A DNA stretch of 64,000 bases. Origin: Rathayibacter sp. SW19 (GTDB taxonomy: Bacteria; Actinomycetota; Actinomycetes; Actinomycetales; Microbacteriaceae). Location: positions 4,402,001-4,466,000 of the forward strand of contig NZ_CP133020.1 of the NCBI RefSeq assembly GCF_030866825.1. Reading direction: 5' to 3'. The position numbers were made by a program, and so were the translations under genes. Below the pieces are notes generated by a model. That model saw nothing but the letters and a program-made list of their open reading frames with translations, had not been told where the DNA came from and ran no database searches. Of the stretch, positions 7,137 to 15,660 are shown one piece after another (position 1 is the first letter of the stretch; every line of letters starts with the position of its first letter).

Positions 7137-7688
7137 TCAGGGGATTGACAGGGCGTCGGTCGGCTTATCACTTGGGAAGAGGATCGGGCTGAGCAAGTAG
7201 GGCCGTCGACCGGATGTTGGTTGGTTGGCGAGAGTGGGGGCCAGCAGAGTGATCAGTTGTTGCCTCAGCGCTGTGAGTTCTTCCGGAGTCGCCCAGATGG
7301 TGCTTTGGCGGTAGGAGACGGAATCGGCTGTCGGGTTCGCTCCCGCACGGTCGAGGTAGGAGTTGAATTCGGCGAGCAGGGTCATCACGGCCGCGGCAAA
7401 GGATCGGCGGTACTCATCGAGAGTCATTGCCGATGCATCGTCACTGTCAAGGGTTGGCCGGTCTCGACGTAGACGGTAGCTGCGTTCGATCGCTCCGCGG
7501 ACCCGTCGTTCACCGCCGACTTCCAGGAGGCCCGCGTCGAGGAGCACCGCGACATGGCGGTAGACGGTTGACTTCGAGATTTCCGGCATCCGCTCGCACA
7601 GCTCCGTGATGGCCAACTCGTCGCTCGCGGACAATGCGTGAATCACCCGGAGGCGAACCGGGTGCAGTAGCACTTCAGTGACATTCAT
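7137..7688 (-). CDS. ArsR-like winged-helix transcriptional regulator
   Basis: 183 residues, starting 'MNVTEVLLHPVRLRVIHALS'. The winged helix (about 1-75) includes 'ITELCERMPEISKSTVYRHVAVLLDAGLLEV'. The remainder (DEYRRSFAAAVMTLLAEFNSYLDRAG) is the helical effector part found in HTH_20 regulators of the same size. It is divergent from the alpha/beta hydrolase, with 62 bases between starts, and probably controls it. The final ~25 residues (TSGRRPYLLSPILFPSDKPTD) look irregular and abut the MBL remnant, so the natural C-terminus may have been altered by the deletion. Confidence 0.85.
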   Translation of the reverse strand: MNVTEVLLHPVRLRVIHALSASDELAITELCERMPEISKSTVYRHVAVLLDAGLLEVGGERRVRGAIERSYRLRRDRPTLDSDDASAMTLDEYRRSFAAAVMTLLAEFNSYLDRAGANPTADSVSYRQSTIWATPEELTALRQQLITLLAPTLANQPTSGRRPYLLSPILFPSDKPTDALSIP

Positions 7689-7716
7689 ACACTTACTCTT
7701 TCACATCTGATACCGT

Positions 7717-7730
7717 TGTCATATCTGACA
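7717..7730. promoter_or_regulatory. Inverted repeat TGTCA-N4-TGACA
   Basis: Located in the 62-base divergent region between the ArsR-like gene and the hydrolase. A related half (TCACATCTGATA) lies at 7701-7712. Candidate operator for the ArsR-like protein. Confidence 0.45.
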
Positions 7731-7750
7731 TTAGTTGAGGAGGTAACAGG

Positions 7751-8590
7751 GTGAGAAACGTTCCCGGTCGCATCGTTGCAGTCAATGGGCGCACGGTCTA
7801 TGTCGAAGAGTCCGGCACGGGGGATGACTGGGTGGTGTTCGAGGCGGGCGGGGGCTGCGGCCGAACCGGCTGGGACCCGGTGGTAGCGCTGCTAGCCGAT
7901 CGGGCCCGGCTAGTGACCTACGACCGTGCGGGGCGCGCTCTCAGCGGTCGCACCACCGAAGAACTCAGCATCGATGACATGGCCGACGACCTGGTGGCAA
8001 TGGTCGAGGCAGTCGTCCCGGGGCGGTTCGTGCTGGTTGCACATAGCATGGGAGGGCTGGTCGCCCGCCGCGCCGTCGAGCGTCTTGGCGGCCGACTGCG
8101 CGGACTGCTGCTGCTCGACCCAACGCCAGAGACCTCCCCCACATACGACAGCTGGGACCAGACAGTCCACAAAACGGACCGCATGCTTGCGGTGACGCAG
8201 ACGCTGACCCGGTTCGCTCCGCTGGCGCGACTGTTCAGTGGGAATCTGCGGCGCTGGTATGCCGACGACACCTATCAGGCCATGCTCGCCGAAGACTTCA
8301 CCCCCGCCGGCACCGCTCAGACACGCAAGGAAGTCCACGCGGTGGCCGCAGCCATCCCGCCGTTTCGCGCCCAGCCGCCCGAACTCCCGAAGTGCCTTAC
8401 GATCACGCTCTCAGCAGGACGCCCCGAGAAGGGGCGAGAACGCCAGAACGTGTCCGCTCAAGAACACCAACGTCGTTACGCTGATTCTCTCCCCAACGGG
8501 CGCTACGAACGCCTCGACGCCAACCACCTCATCCACGCAGAACAACCGCAAACCGTCGCCGACCACATCCGCACCCTCCTGCACCAATAG
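7751..8590 (+). CDS. Alpha/beta hydrolase
   Basis: 279 residues, GTG start eight bases after GAGGAGGT. Features: oxyanion-hole region 'VVFEAGGGCGRTGWDPV', nucleophile elbow 'LVAHSMGGLVARRAVE' (Ser), 'LLLLDPTPE' and a C-terminal 'LDANHLIHAEQPQTVADHIRTLL' holding the catalytic His. It is cytoplasmic, with no signal. An esterase, lipase-like or epoxide-hydrolase-like activity is possible. Regulation by the divergent ArsR-like protein is likely. Confidence 0.88.
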   Translation: MRNVPGRIVAVNGRTVYVEESGTGDDWVVFEAGGGCGRTGWDPVVALLADRARLVTYDRAGRALSGRTTEELSIDDMADDLVAMVEAVVPGRFVLVAHSMGGLVARRAVERLGGRLRGLLLLDPTPETSPTYDSWDQTVHKTDRMLAVTQTLTRFAPLARLFSGNLRRWYADDTYQAMLAEDFTPAGTAQTRKEVHAVAAAIPPFRAQPPELPKCLTITLSAGRPEKGRERQNVSAQEHQRRYADSLPNGRYERLDANHLIHAEQPQTVADHIRTLLHQ

Positions 8591-8633
8591 AGCGCATCGG
8601 ATTCGGTTTCGTCGGGTCAGTCACCTCTCCTGG

Positions 8634-8906
8634 CTACTGGTCGTGACCGAACACCTTGCCTGTGAGCGCCTGAACATCGCGGTCAAGGCCGTCCAACCGA
8701 GTCTCAAACCGGTCCATGCGCTTCTCGATGTTCTCAAACCGCAACGCCACCTCGGTGCGGAACGCGTTCAACTCTGTCCGGATACCGCGAAGTTCAGCGC
8801 TCAGGGTGCGGTTCAGCAGCGTGACGATGACCGACATGAACCCGACGAAACCGGCCGCAAGCACGCCGATCACCGTCCAGGTCTGTGCGTCGCTCAGTGT
8901 GATCAC
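8634..8906 (-). CDS. Small membrane protein with a coiled-coil tail
   Basis: 90 residues, GTG start after GAGGGG. One transmembrane helix (about 9-31, TVIGVLAAGFVGFMSVIVTLLNR in parts) is followed by a charged heptad-pattern coiled coil to residue 85: 'LRGIRTELNAFRTEVALRFE', 'RMDRFETRLDGLDRDVQALT'. It resembles short haemolysin-XhlA- or DUF1640-like proteins. Function unknown. It is convergent with the preceding hydrolase. Confidence 0.75.
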   Translation of the reverse strand: MITLSDAQTWTVIGVLAAGFVGFMSVIVTLLNRTLSAELRGIRTELNAFRTEVALRFENIEKRMDRFETRLDGLDRDVQALTGKVFGHDQ

Positions 8907-9083
8907 CCCCTCAGTTTCTCATCCGGTTCAGCAAAAGCCGAGATTCGGCGCCCTCGCTGAGACCGACATGCCCGAAATCTGTTCAGAACTCGAGATGGAC
9001 CCCACGTATGCGGGCGCAGGCGCTCGAAACCTCCGGTTCATCTGCCCCGGTTACGCTAGAACCAGCACAAAAGGGAGGTATGA

Positions 9084-9884
9084 GTGAGCAACCGCGACGA
9101 GATCGAATGCTGGCTGACCGACATGGACGGCGTGCTCGTCCACGAGAACGACGCACTGCCCGGTGCCGCAGAATTGATCCAGCAGTGGCGGGACGCCGAG
9201 ACCCCGTTCCTCGTGCTGACCAACAATTCGATCTTCACGCCGCGCGACCTGGCAGCGCGACTGCGCGCATCCGGTCTCGAAATTCCTGAAGAGTCGATTT
9301 GGACCTCCGCCCTGGCAACCGCCGCGTTCTGCAAGTCGCAGTTGCCCGGGGGCAGCGCGTTCGTGATCGGCGAGGCTGGCATCACGACGGCTCTGCACGA
9401 GGCCGGTTTCATCATGACCGAAACGGACCCGGACTATGTCGTCGTCGGTGAGACCCGAAACTACTCGTTCGAGGCGATTACGAAGGCGATCCGGTTGATC
9501 GTCGACGGTGCCCGCTTCATCGTGACCAATCCGGATGCCACCGGGCCGAGCGCCGACGGACCTCTCCCGGCCACCGGCGCGATCGCCGCGCTCATCACGA
9601 AGGCCACGGGGCGGGAGCCATACGTGGTCGGCAAGCCGAACCCGATGATGTTCCGCTCCGCGATGAACAAGATCGGCGCACACTCGGAGAACACCGGCAT
9701 GATCGGCGACCGGATGGACACTGATATCGTCGCTGGCATCGAGGCCGGGCTGCATACGATCCTGGTGCTCACCGGCATCAGTGATCAGGCAGAGATCGAA
9801 CGCTACCCATTCCGACCCGACGAGATCATCTCCGGCGTGCACGAGCTGGTTTCAACCGAACCCATGGAAACCGACGCGATCTGA
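9084..9884 (+). CDS. HAD-superfamily class IIA phosphatase (NagD-like)
   Basis: 266 residues, GTG start after AGGGAGG. HAD motifs: DMDGVL at 13-18 (nucleophile and acid Asp), motif II 'FLVLTNNS', motif III 'VVGKPNPMMF', motif IV 'MIGDRMDTDIVAGIEAG'. The C2a cap between motifs II and III is typical of NagD, 4-nitrophenylphosphatase and phosphoglycolate phosphatase relatives. Substrate not determined; a house-cleaning phosphatase of nucleotides or sugar phosphates is likely. Confidence 0.9.
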   Translation: MSNRDEIECWLTDMDGVLVHENDALPGAAELIQQWRDAETPFLVLTNNSIFTPRDLAARLRASGLEIPEESIWTSALATAAFCKSQLPGGSAFVIGEAGITTALHEAGFIMTETDPDYVVVGETRNYSFEAITKAIRLIVDGARFIVTNPDATGPSADGPLPATGAIAALITKATGREPYVVGKPNPMMFRSAMNKIGAHSENTGMIGDRMDTDIVAGIEAGLHTILVLTGISDQAEIERYPFRPDEIISGVHELVSTEPMETDAI

Positions 9885-9921
9885 ACCGTGTCAATGCCGG
9901 CTGCTGCCGTACCGTTGATCC

Positions 9922-10527
9922 ATGGACTTCACAGCCGCACCCACACTTACCGGCAGGCTTGCAACTCTGGAGCAACTCAGCACCGATCATACGGCCGAAC
10001 TCGCCGACGCTGTGGCCGATGGCGAGTTGTGGCGCACGTGGTACACGAACATACCGACCCCGGATGCTGTGCCTGCCGAGATCGACCGTCGCCTCGCCGA
10101 GCAGGCGGTCGGCATGATGGCGCCCTGGGCCATCCGTCGCACAGACACCGGTGCAATCTGCGGCCTGACCACCTACATGAACATCGCGGCCGAGCACGCA
10201 CGCGTCGAGATCGGTTCGACCTGGATGGCGCCGAGCGCCCAAGGCACCGGCATCAACCCGGACGCCAAATTGCTGCTGCTGACCCGTGCGTTCGAGACGC
10301 TCGGATGCAACGTGGTCGAGTTCCGCACTCATTGGCACAACCAGCAGTCGCGGGCTGCGATCGCGCGCCTCGGCGCCAAGCAGGACGGCGTGCTGCGGAA
10401 CAATCAGGTCTGGAAAGACGGCTCGCTCCGCGACACTGTCGTGTTCTCGATCATCAGCGGTGAGTGGCCGGCCGTGCGCAGCGGGTTGACGGCGCGCGTG
10501 GCGCGCCATGCGGCATCCGGTCGCTGA
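9922..10527 (+). CDS. GNAT-family N-acetyltransferase (RimJ/RimL type)
   Basis: 201 residues. Acetyltransf_3-type: 'LATLEQLSTDHTAELADAV' at the start, the acetyl-CoA region 'TWMAPSAQGTGINPDAKLLL' (Q/GxGxN variant), then 'CNVVEFRTHWHNQQSRAAIARLGAKQDGVLRN'. This class acetylates protein N-termini or small amines. It ends next to a cluster of dispersed repeats. Confidence 0.88.
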   Translation: MDFTAAPTLTGRLATLEQLSTDHTAELADAVADGELWRTWYTNIPTPDAVPAEIDRRLAEQAVGMMAPWAIRRTDTGAICGLTTYMNIAAEHARVEIGSTWMAPSAQGTGINPDAKLLLLTRAFETLGCNVVEFRTHWHNQQSRAAIARLGAKQDGVLRNNQVWKDGSLRDTVVFSIISGEWPAVRSGLTARVARHAASGR

Positions 10528-10735
10528 ACGGGTCTCGATACGCCTGCTCGCCCTTCGGCTGCGCTCAGGGACCGAAAGCTCGCGGGCTACTCGACCACCG
10601 GACCCGTTGGTCGAGTAAGGAGCGCTAGCGACTTCTTTACCCGGCCACCGGACCCGTTGGTCGAGTAAGGAGCGCTAGCGACTGTATCGAGACCTGGTGA
10701 GCTGATCCGTGGAGATCTCGCCTGCTCGACCACCG
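10528..10735. repeat. Cluster of dispersed repeats (both families)
   Basis: Contains GGTCTCGATACG, then CGCCCTTCGGCTGCGCTCAGG(GACCG), then two tandem copies of GGACCCGTTGGTCGAGTAAG followed by GAGCGCTAGCGACT at 10601-10690, and TATCGAGACC. It fills the space between the acetyltransferase and ABC permease stop codons and could terminate both. Confidence 0.85.
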
Positions 10736-10749
10736 AGCGCTCGGGCGCG

Positions 10750-11460
10750 TCAGCGCACGATTGCCGAACGGAGCATGAGCCAGGAACCCGCCGCCGACAA
10801 CGCCACAACGACAATCGCCGCGACGGCCAGCCACCACAGCTGGAATGCCGCAACGATCGCGGGCATCGAAGGAATGACGATGATCAGCGCGACGATCAAG
10901 ACGAGCACGACGCACACCGCGAGCGCGACAGGCCCACGCGATCCGAATCGTACCCAGGCCGCGGCGAAAGCTCCGCCAAGTGTGAGGAGCGTCAGCGTGC
11001 CGAGGAACACGATCGGCACCAGCCGGGTCAGGTCCCCGGCACCCAGAACGTTGACGTCGAAGATGTAGAAGTTCGAGAACCAGTGGCCGGTCGCCTTCTC
11101 GATCAACATCAGCACGGCGAACACGACCGTGAGGTAGGCCGACATGATCGCGGCCCACACCAGCGTGCCTCCCGTGAACGCCCGCCGCGTTGCGCCCAAG
11201 GTGAGCGCGAACGGAAACGTCGTGCCCACGGATTGCACGCCGAGGTAGCCCAGAAATCCGGCGAGGGCATAGACCAACCCTGGGTTGTACCGGGACGACT
11301 CGACCCAGATCGCACTTCCTGGAACGCTTCCCGACCGCAAGAAGAACAGCGAGATCAGCACGGACACCAGCGCGACCAGCGCTGTGATGTAAAGCGGCAC
11401 GAGCAGCGTTGTCTCGCGCTTGTTCAGGTGCAGCTTGACCGATGACACGACGGTACTCAT
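10750..11460 (-). CDS. ABC transporter permease
   Basis: 236 residues with about six hydrophobic helices (for example ITALVALVSVLISLFFL, LAVCVVLVLIVALIIV, WWLAVAAIVVVALSAAG). It has no binding-protein-type EAA loop, so it is an exporter or YtrC/D-like membrane subunit. Its ATG overlaps the ATPase stop (TGATG), so the two are translationally coupled behind a YtrA-type regulator. The substrate is unknown; in Bacillus the analogous ytr operon responds to cell-wall antibiotics. Confidence 0.85.
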   Translation of the reverse strand: MSTVVSSVKLHLNKRETTLLVPLYITALVALVSVLISLFFLRSGSVPGSAIWVESSRYNPGLVYALAGFLGYLGVQSVGTTFPFALTLGATRRAFTGGTLVWAAIMSAYLTVVFAVLMLIEKATGHWFSNFYIFDVNVLGAGDLTRLVPIVFLGTLTLLTLGGAFAAAWVRFGSRGPVALAVCVVLVLIVALIIVIPSMPAIVAAFQLWWLAVAAIVVVALSAAGSWLMLRSAIVR

Positions 11461-12470
11461 CAGTGTGTTCCCTTCTTCGCTGCGGTCGGTTCGCCCGCCG
11501 CAACCAACCCACCGGATGCGTCCGCACCCGCAACTACTTTCTCTTCCGCGGGTGCGCCCACCCGCGCCGATCCCGATCGCCTTGGCTTCTCGCTCGAGTC
11601 CGGCTCGTATTCCCCGAATGCCACGACGAGTTCCGGCAGGGTGACCGGGGCGACCTGCACGCCGGCCGCACGGGCATCCGCTCGCATGGTGTCGTCCAGG
11701 CCACCGCGCACGGTCACTGACCGCAGGCCGCCGATCGCGTGCGAGCGCAGCACGGTTCGGCCGGCTGCGAGCCGGCCGACGGCATCCGCTGTGCCACTGA
11801 CCGTGAACGCGAGGCCCTGAAGTTCATCGGTGGGACTGTCTGCAACGACCGTACCGCGGTCGATGATCACGACATGATCGAAGAGCCGCTCCGACTCCTC
11901 AATGAGGTGCGTCGACAGCACAATCGTGCGCGGGTGCGCCGCATAGTCGCGAATGAGCACATCGTGAAAGAGTGCCCGAGCGGTGATGTCCAGCCCGAGG
12001 TACGGCTCGTCGAGCAGCGTGACGGGTGAACGCGAGGCGATCCCGAGCACGATTGCGATCGACGACAGTTGCCCGCGCGAGAGCTTCTTGATCCGGGCCT
12101 TGCCGGGGATGCGGAAGCCGTCGACCAATTCTGCGGCGACATCCGCGTTCCAGTTCGGGGCAAAGTCGGGCGCGATTCGCAGCACGTGGTGCAGTTTGTA
12201 GTCGTCCGGGTAGCGCTGGTTGTCGCGCACGTAGGAAATCTGCGACAACACGGACGCGTTCTCGAACGGCGCAGCGCCGAGTACCTCGACGCCGCCGGAG
12301 CTGGGGCGATCCTGGCCGGCGATGATCGACATGATCGTCGTCTTTCCGGCGCCGTTACGACCGAGCAGACCGAGGATCGACCCCTCGGCGACGGCGAAGC
12401 TCAAGTCATTCAGGGCTTTGATGCGCCCGAACGTTCTGGTGACACCGTGCACGGCAATTGCGTTCGTCAT
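11460..12470 (-). CDS. ABC transporter ATP-binding protein
   Basis: 336 residues. Walker A 'GRNGAGKTT', Q-loop region, signature 'LSRGQLS', Walker B 'VTLLDEP' followed by 'YLGLDITARALF', H-loop 'LSTHLIEESERLFDHVVIID'. After about residue 215 come a regulatory domain of about 70 residues and a low-complexity tail 'EKPRRSGSARVGAPAEEKVV'. The gene overlaps the regulator's stop by 4 bases. Together with the permease it forms a YtrB/YtrC-like exporter. Confidence 0.92.
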   Translation of the reverse strand: MTNAIAVHGVTRTFGRIKALNDLSFAVAEGSILGLLGRNGAGKTTIMSIIAGQDRPSSGGVEVLGAAPFENASVLSQISYVRDNQRYPDDYKLHHVLRIAPDFAPNWNADVAAELVDGFRIPGKARIKKLSRGQLSSIAIVLGIASRSPVTLLDEPYLGLDITARALFHDVLIRDYAAHPRTIVLSTHLIEESERLFDHVVIIDRGTVVADSPTDELQGLAFTVSGTADAVGRLAAGRTVLRSHAIGGLRSVTVRGGLDDTMRADARAAGVQVAPVTLPELVVAFGEYEPDSSEKPRRSGSARVGAPAEEKVVAGADASGGLVAAGEPTAAKKGTH

Positions 12471-12832
12471 GCGTGGTCCTCCACTTTCTCGAAAATCAAC
12501 TGCTGCAGAGTGTCGGAGTCGATGCCGAGGACACGGGCCTCAGCCAGCAGCGGATCAATGTATTTGTCCTGGAACTCATTCAGGCGGCGCCTGCGTAAGG
12601 TGTCTCGCGCTCCCGGTGCGACAAACATGCCGATGCCTCGTTTCTTGTAGAGCACGCCGAGGTCGACGAGCAGGTTGACCCCCTTGCTCACCGTCGCCGG
12701 GTTCATGTGAAAGAACAGGGCGAAGTCGGTCGCCGACGGCACGGCGGTCTCTTCCGGATACGTTCCGGCCGCGATGTCATCAGCGATCCGATCAGCGAGT
12801 TGCTGAAAGAGTGGGCTGTCATCGGTGAACAC
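12467..12832 (-). CDS. GntR-family regulator, YtrA subfamily
   Basis: 121 residues, consisting of a GntR winged helix 'QLADRIADDIAAGTYPEETA', 'SATDFALFFHMNPATVSKGV' and 'LGVLYKKRGIGMFVAPGARD' plus a short dimerisation tail. The small size and lack of a large effector domain define YtrA-type regulators, which usually repress the ABC operon they head. A perfect palindrome 12 bases upstream is the probable operator. Confidence 0.92.
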   Translation of the reverse strand: MFTDDSPLFQQLADRIADDIAAGTYPEETAVPSATDFALFFHMNPATVSKGVNLLVDLGVLYKKRGIGMFVAPGARDTLRRRRLNEFQDKYIDPLLAEARVLGIDSDTLQQLIFEKVEDHA

Positions 12833-12844
12833 AGGACCACTCTA

Positions 12845-12866
12845 GTCCATTAGTCGACTAATGGAC
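12845..12866. promoter_or_regulatory. Perfect 22-bp palindromic operator for the YtrA-type regulator
   Basis: Half-site GTCCATTAGTC joined directly to its exact inverse, 12 bases before the regulator's ATG. The length and position fit autorepression of the ytr-like operon. Confidence 0.85.
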
Positions 12867-12926
12867 CAACTTTCTATTTTTCGGCGGACTTTTTGCTCAA
12901 CGATGCTCCTCACCCGCTACCGTGCG

Positions 12927-12963
12927 CCACGACGTGTGGCGTGCGCCAGTTAAACTGGCGCAC
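12927..12963. repeat. Adjacent palindromes with GTGCGCCAGTT half-sites
   Basis: 12941-12963 is a perfect inverted repeat (11-base arms around one base). Just upstream is CGCCAC-GACGT-GTGGCG. A near copy of the main palindrome occurs at 36360-36380 (one arm mismatch). Here it lies between the regulator operator and the end of the proline-rich protein gene. Confidence 0.75.
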
Positions 12964-13061
12964 CGTGCGCGAAGCGGCGCACGGGCGGGGCGCGCGGTCT
13001 CGGCGGGCGGTCTCGAGCGTGCGGTCTCGGGCGCGCGGTCCGCACCGCGGCAGCCGGCAGG

Positions 13062-14834
13062 TCAGGACGGGCCGGGGCCGGCAATGCTCCCGGTCAGCGG
13101 CTCGCCGCCGGCACGGTTCACGAAACAGAAGTACGAACGCTGACCGCCTTGCCATTGCTCGGCGGTCGCCGGATACGCGGCCTGGATCTGTGCATCGGTG
13201 AACGCAGCGGCAGCGGTGAGGTTCAGGATGCCGGGGCGACTACAGAGCAGATTGATCTGCGAGGCCAACTGGTCGACACCCGGGTACGCGGCGGCGGCAT
13301 CCGTTGAGAACACTCCGGTGTATACGAGTTGCGCGGCATGCGGAGTCGCGCAATCGACAACGGTGAAAGTCAGCGCCCACGGCGTGGTGAACGGTTGCAG
13401 GCATTCGCCGCCGCGCAGGGAGTCCCAGGCGTGTGTTCCGGGGCTTTGCGGCCCGGTTGCGACCACCGTCGGGGTCGGCGTGGGAGTCGGAGTTGCCGTC
13501 TTCGTCGCGGTCGGCGTGGGAGCAGGCGCACCCTGAAACATTGTGGGGAGCCGGGTGCCGAGCACGAACAGCCCGATCAGCAGTAAGACGACGAGGAGCG
13601 CGCCGGCCACCCAGAACAGCACTCGCGTGGACCGACGAGCGGATGCGTCGCGCGGCCCGCGCGGACCGCCCGCGCCGTGCCGGGCATCCGCAATCGGGGA
13701 CCTGGTTGCCACAGCGGCAGGGATCGCTCCGGGCGCGGGGGCGACCGGTGCGTGGGCGACAGCTGCGTGGGCGACAGCTGCGTGGGCGACAGCTGCAGGG
13801 CCGACCGGCGCAAGGCCCGCCGGTGAGCCCGTCGCGGCCGACGTGAAGAACGCGTCGGTCGCCGTCTCCTGTAGCGGCGCATCCGTGGTTGGGAGTGCCG
13901 CGGTCGGGAGTGCTGGGGTCGGGAGTGCTGGGGTCGACACGGCTGGGGTCGACACGGCTGGGGTCGACACGGCTGGGGTCGACACGGCTGGGGTCGGCAC
14001 GGCTGGGGTCGGCACGGCTGGGGTCGGCACGGCTGGGGTCGGCACGGCCGGGGTCGACACGGCTGGGGCCACCTGGGACGGAGCGGTTTCGGGCACCACA
14101 GGCTCCGTCGCCTGCGGATGGATCAACGGGTCGACTTGGTCGTTTGGCGTCAGTCCCCACAGGAAAGTTGCGGGGCCGGTATCCGATGCGTTCGCGACCG
14201 ACTCAGGCGGAACGTCGGGCTGCGCGCGCGCAATTGACTGCGTCGGCACGCTTGGAGCCTCGGGAACTGCCGGCACGCTTGGAACTGGGGGCACGATTGG
14301 AACCGTCGGCGCAGTCTGAGCTGCCGGCACGACGCGCTCAGTCGGTGCGGCCGGTTCGATCGGATCGACGGGGTTGATGGGTTCGACTGATTCGGTGGCC
14401 CACGACCAGCGCAGCTTCGGCGGAGCGTCCGCGGAACGAGGCAGATCAGGCGCGATGGGCGCTTCTGGCGTCAAGGGTGTTTCGGCCACGACGGGCGGAT
14501 CAGGCGCGATGGGTGGCGGGGCGAGAACGTCCGCTGCTCCGGTCGGCTCCGGCACGGTCGGCTCCGGCACGGTCGGCTCCGGCACGGTCAGTTCCGGCAC
14601 CTCAGCCTCCGGCACCTCAGCCTCCGGCACCTCCGACTCCGGTGCGCGCTGCGCCGGTGCGCGCTGCGCGGGTGTGCGATCCTGTGTGCGGCTACCGCTC
14701 AGCTGTTCGAGCAGCCAGTCAGTGCCGCCGAGCGCATCCGTAGTATCGTCGTCGACGGCATCCGCATCGTCGTGATCCGAGTGGTCTTCGGCGCCAGTTG
14801 GATCTGCCGGGTCCCCTCCGCTGTGTTGTGCCAC
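13062..14834 (-). CDS. Proline-rich single-pass membrane protein with C-terminal septum-formation-like domain
   Basis: 590 residues. It has a long intracellular N-terminus (about 1-400) rich in Pro, Ala, Val, Thr and acidic residues, with pentapeptide arrays EVPEA/TVPEP, TPAVP/TPAVS and AVAHA. One transmembrane helix lies near 403-425 (VLFWVAGALLVVLLLIGLFVLG). An extracellular TPTPTPT linker leads to a Cys-containing domain 'SLRGGECLQPFTTPWALTFTVVDCATPHAAQLVYTG' resembling the actinobacterial Septum_form family. That family is implicated in cell-division or wall-associated roles; this protein's role is inference. The repeat arrays have an exact 15-bp period and no known function. Confidence 0.8.
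   Translation of the reverse strand: MAQHSGGDPADPTGAEDHSDHDDADAVDDDTTDALGGTDWLLEQLSGSRTQDRTPAQRAPAQRAPESEVPEAEVPEAEVPELTVPEPTVPEPTVPEPTGAADVLAPPPIAPDPPVVAETPLTPEAPIAPDLPRSADAPPKLRWSWATESVEPINPVDPIEPAAPTERVVPAAQTAPTVPIVPPVPSVPAVPEAPSVPTQSIARAQPDVPPESVANASDTGPATFLWGLTPNDQVDPLIHPQATEPVVPETAPSQVAPAVSTPAVPTPAVPTPAVPTPAVPTPAVSTPAVSTPAVSTPAVSTPALPTPALPTAALPTTDAPLQETATDAFFTSAATGSPAGLAPVGPAAVAHAAVAHAAVAHAPVAPAPGAIPAAVATRSPIADARHGAGGPRGPRDASARRSTRVLFWVAGALLVVLLLIGLFVLGTRLPTMFQGAPAPTPTATKTATPTPTPTPTVVATGPQSPGTHAWDSLRGGECLQPFTTPWALTFTVVDCATPHAAQLVYTGVFSTDAAAAYPGVDQLASQINLLCSRPGILNLTAAAAFTDAQIQAAYPATAEQWQGGQRSYFCFVNRAGGEPLTGSIAGPGPS
13750..13794 (-). repeat. 15-bp tandem array, 3 units
   Basis: GCGTGGGCGACAGCT three times, encoding the AVAHA pentapeptides just before the transmembrane helix. 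Confidence 0.9.
13903..14067 (-). repeat. 15-bp tandem array, 11 units
   Basis: Units of GTCGACACGGCTGGG and GTCGGCACGGCTGGG (the first two GTCGGGAGTGCTGGG) encode alternating TPAVS/TPAVP pentapeptides. Variants occur in blocks, pointing to recent segmental expansion. The complement is also open in two frames because the period is a multiple of three. Confidence 0.95.
14541..14630 (-). repeat. 15-bp tandem array, 6 units
   Basis: GGTCGGCTCCGGCAC and CTCAGCCTCCGGCAC variants encode TVPEP and AEVPE pentapeptides of the N-terminal acidic region. Confidence 0.9.
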
Positions 14835-14837
14835 GGC

Positions 14838-15386
14838 CTATGCGAGCCCCAGATCGGTGAGCCCGATCGCAGCGAAGTAGGGGTAACCTGCGCCCTCGAT
14901 CACTTCTTTTGCACCGGTCGCGCGATCGACGACGACCGCGACTCCGGCGATGACGGCACCGACCTTCTTCAACGCCTCGATCGCCTGCAGCGGAGAGCCG
15001 CCGGTCGTCGAGGTGTCTTCCAGCACGATCACCCGCTTGCCTTCGAGATCCGGGCCTTCGACCTGCTTGCCGCGGCCGTGGTCCTTCGGCTCTTTGCGCA
15101 CGACGAAGGCGTCGTACGCCAACCCGCGTGCAGCTCCCTGGTGCAGTACGGCGGCTGCGACCGGGTCGGCACCCATCGTCATGCCGCCGACCGCGAAGAC
15201 GTCTGGCACGTCGGCGATGAGGTCGATCATGACCTGCCCGATCAGGGGGGCAACCCGATGGTCGAGGCTGACCTTGCGCAGGTCAACGTAGTAGGTGGCC
15301 TTCTTGCCGCTGGTCAGCGTGAAGTCACCGTGAAACACGGCCTCCGCCGAAATATAGTCGATGAGCTGCTGTCGCGCGTCCGTCAC
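14838..15386 (-). CDS. pyrE: Orotate phosphoribosyltransferase
   Basis: 182 residues from the GTG at 15386; longer frames add unconserved Arg/Cys-rich sequence. It transfers orotate to PRPP to give OMP in UMP synthesis. Seen: 'GDFTLTSGKKATYYVDLRKV', the flexible-loop 'VVRKEPKDHGRGKQVEG', and the PRPP motif 'RVIVLEDTSTTGGSPLQAIEAL'. The stop is three bases before the proline-rich gene's start, so the two may be cotranscribed. Confidence 0.95.
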   Translation of the reverse strand: MTDARQQLIDYISAEAVFHGDFTLTSGKKATYYVDLRKVSLDHRVAPLIGQVMIDLIADVPDVFAVGGMTMGADPVAAAVLHQGAARGLAYDAFVVRKEPKDHGRGKQVEGPDLEGKRVIVLEDTSTTGGSPLQAIEALKKVGAVIAGVAVVVDRATGAKEVIEGAGYPYFAAIGLTDLGLA

Positions 15387-15660
15387 GAGAATAACCTTAC
15401 TGTTTGACACCCGCCGGGTTGCCGATTCGGCCTCCACGCACACGGCAGCCCGCACGCACCGCTGCTGCCAGCGCCATGAACGGGGCCGGGTTCGCCGGCT
15501 GGCCGGACAATGGCAGTGGATCACGGTATTCTCGAGGAACGCGTAGCGTGGCACCAATCAAGTCAGAGGCAGGCCACCAGGTCGCGGAGCAGGCTCCGCG
15601 TTCGGTCGATTGGCCGAGCGGACGGCACAAGACAGGCCAGCCAACAGGGGAGTTGACCGG

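Noticed and set aside
6879..7148. 89-codon plus-strand frame after the cupin gene
   Set aside because: The opposite strand shows an MBL-like C-terminus with good codon use; this frame has no ribosome site or motif.
13750..14067. Possible CRISPR array
   Set aside because: Repeats are contiguous 15-mers without spacers and lie in frame inside a gene; no cas genes.
13543..14377. Long plus-strand frames encoding GVDTAG and LGSTR repeats
   Set aside because: They are the complement of the 15-bp arrays of the proline-rich gene; a period divisible by three keeps all frames open. There is no ribosome site or domain.
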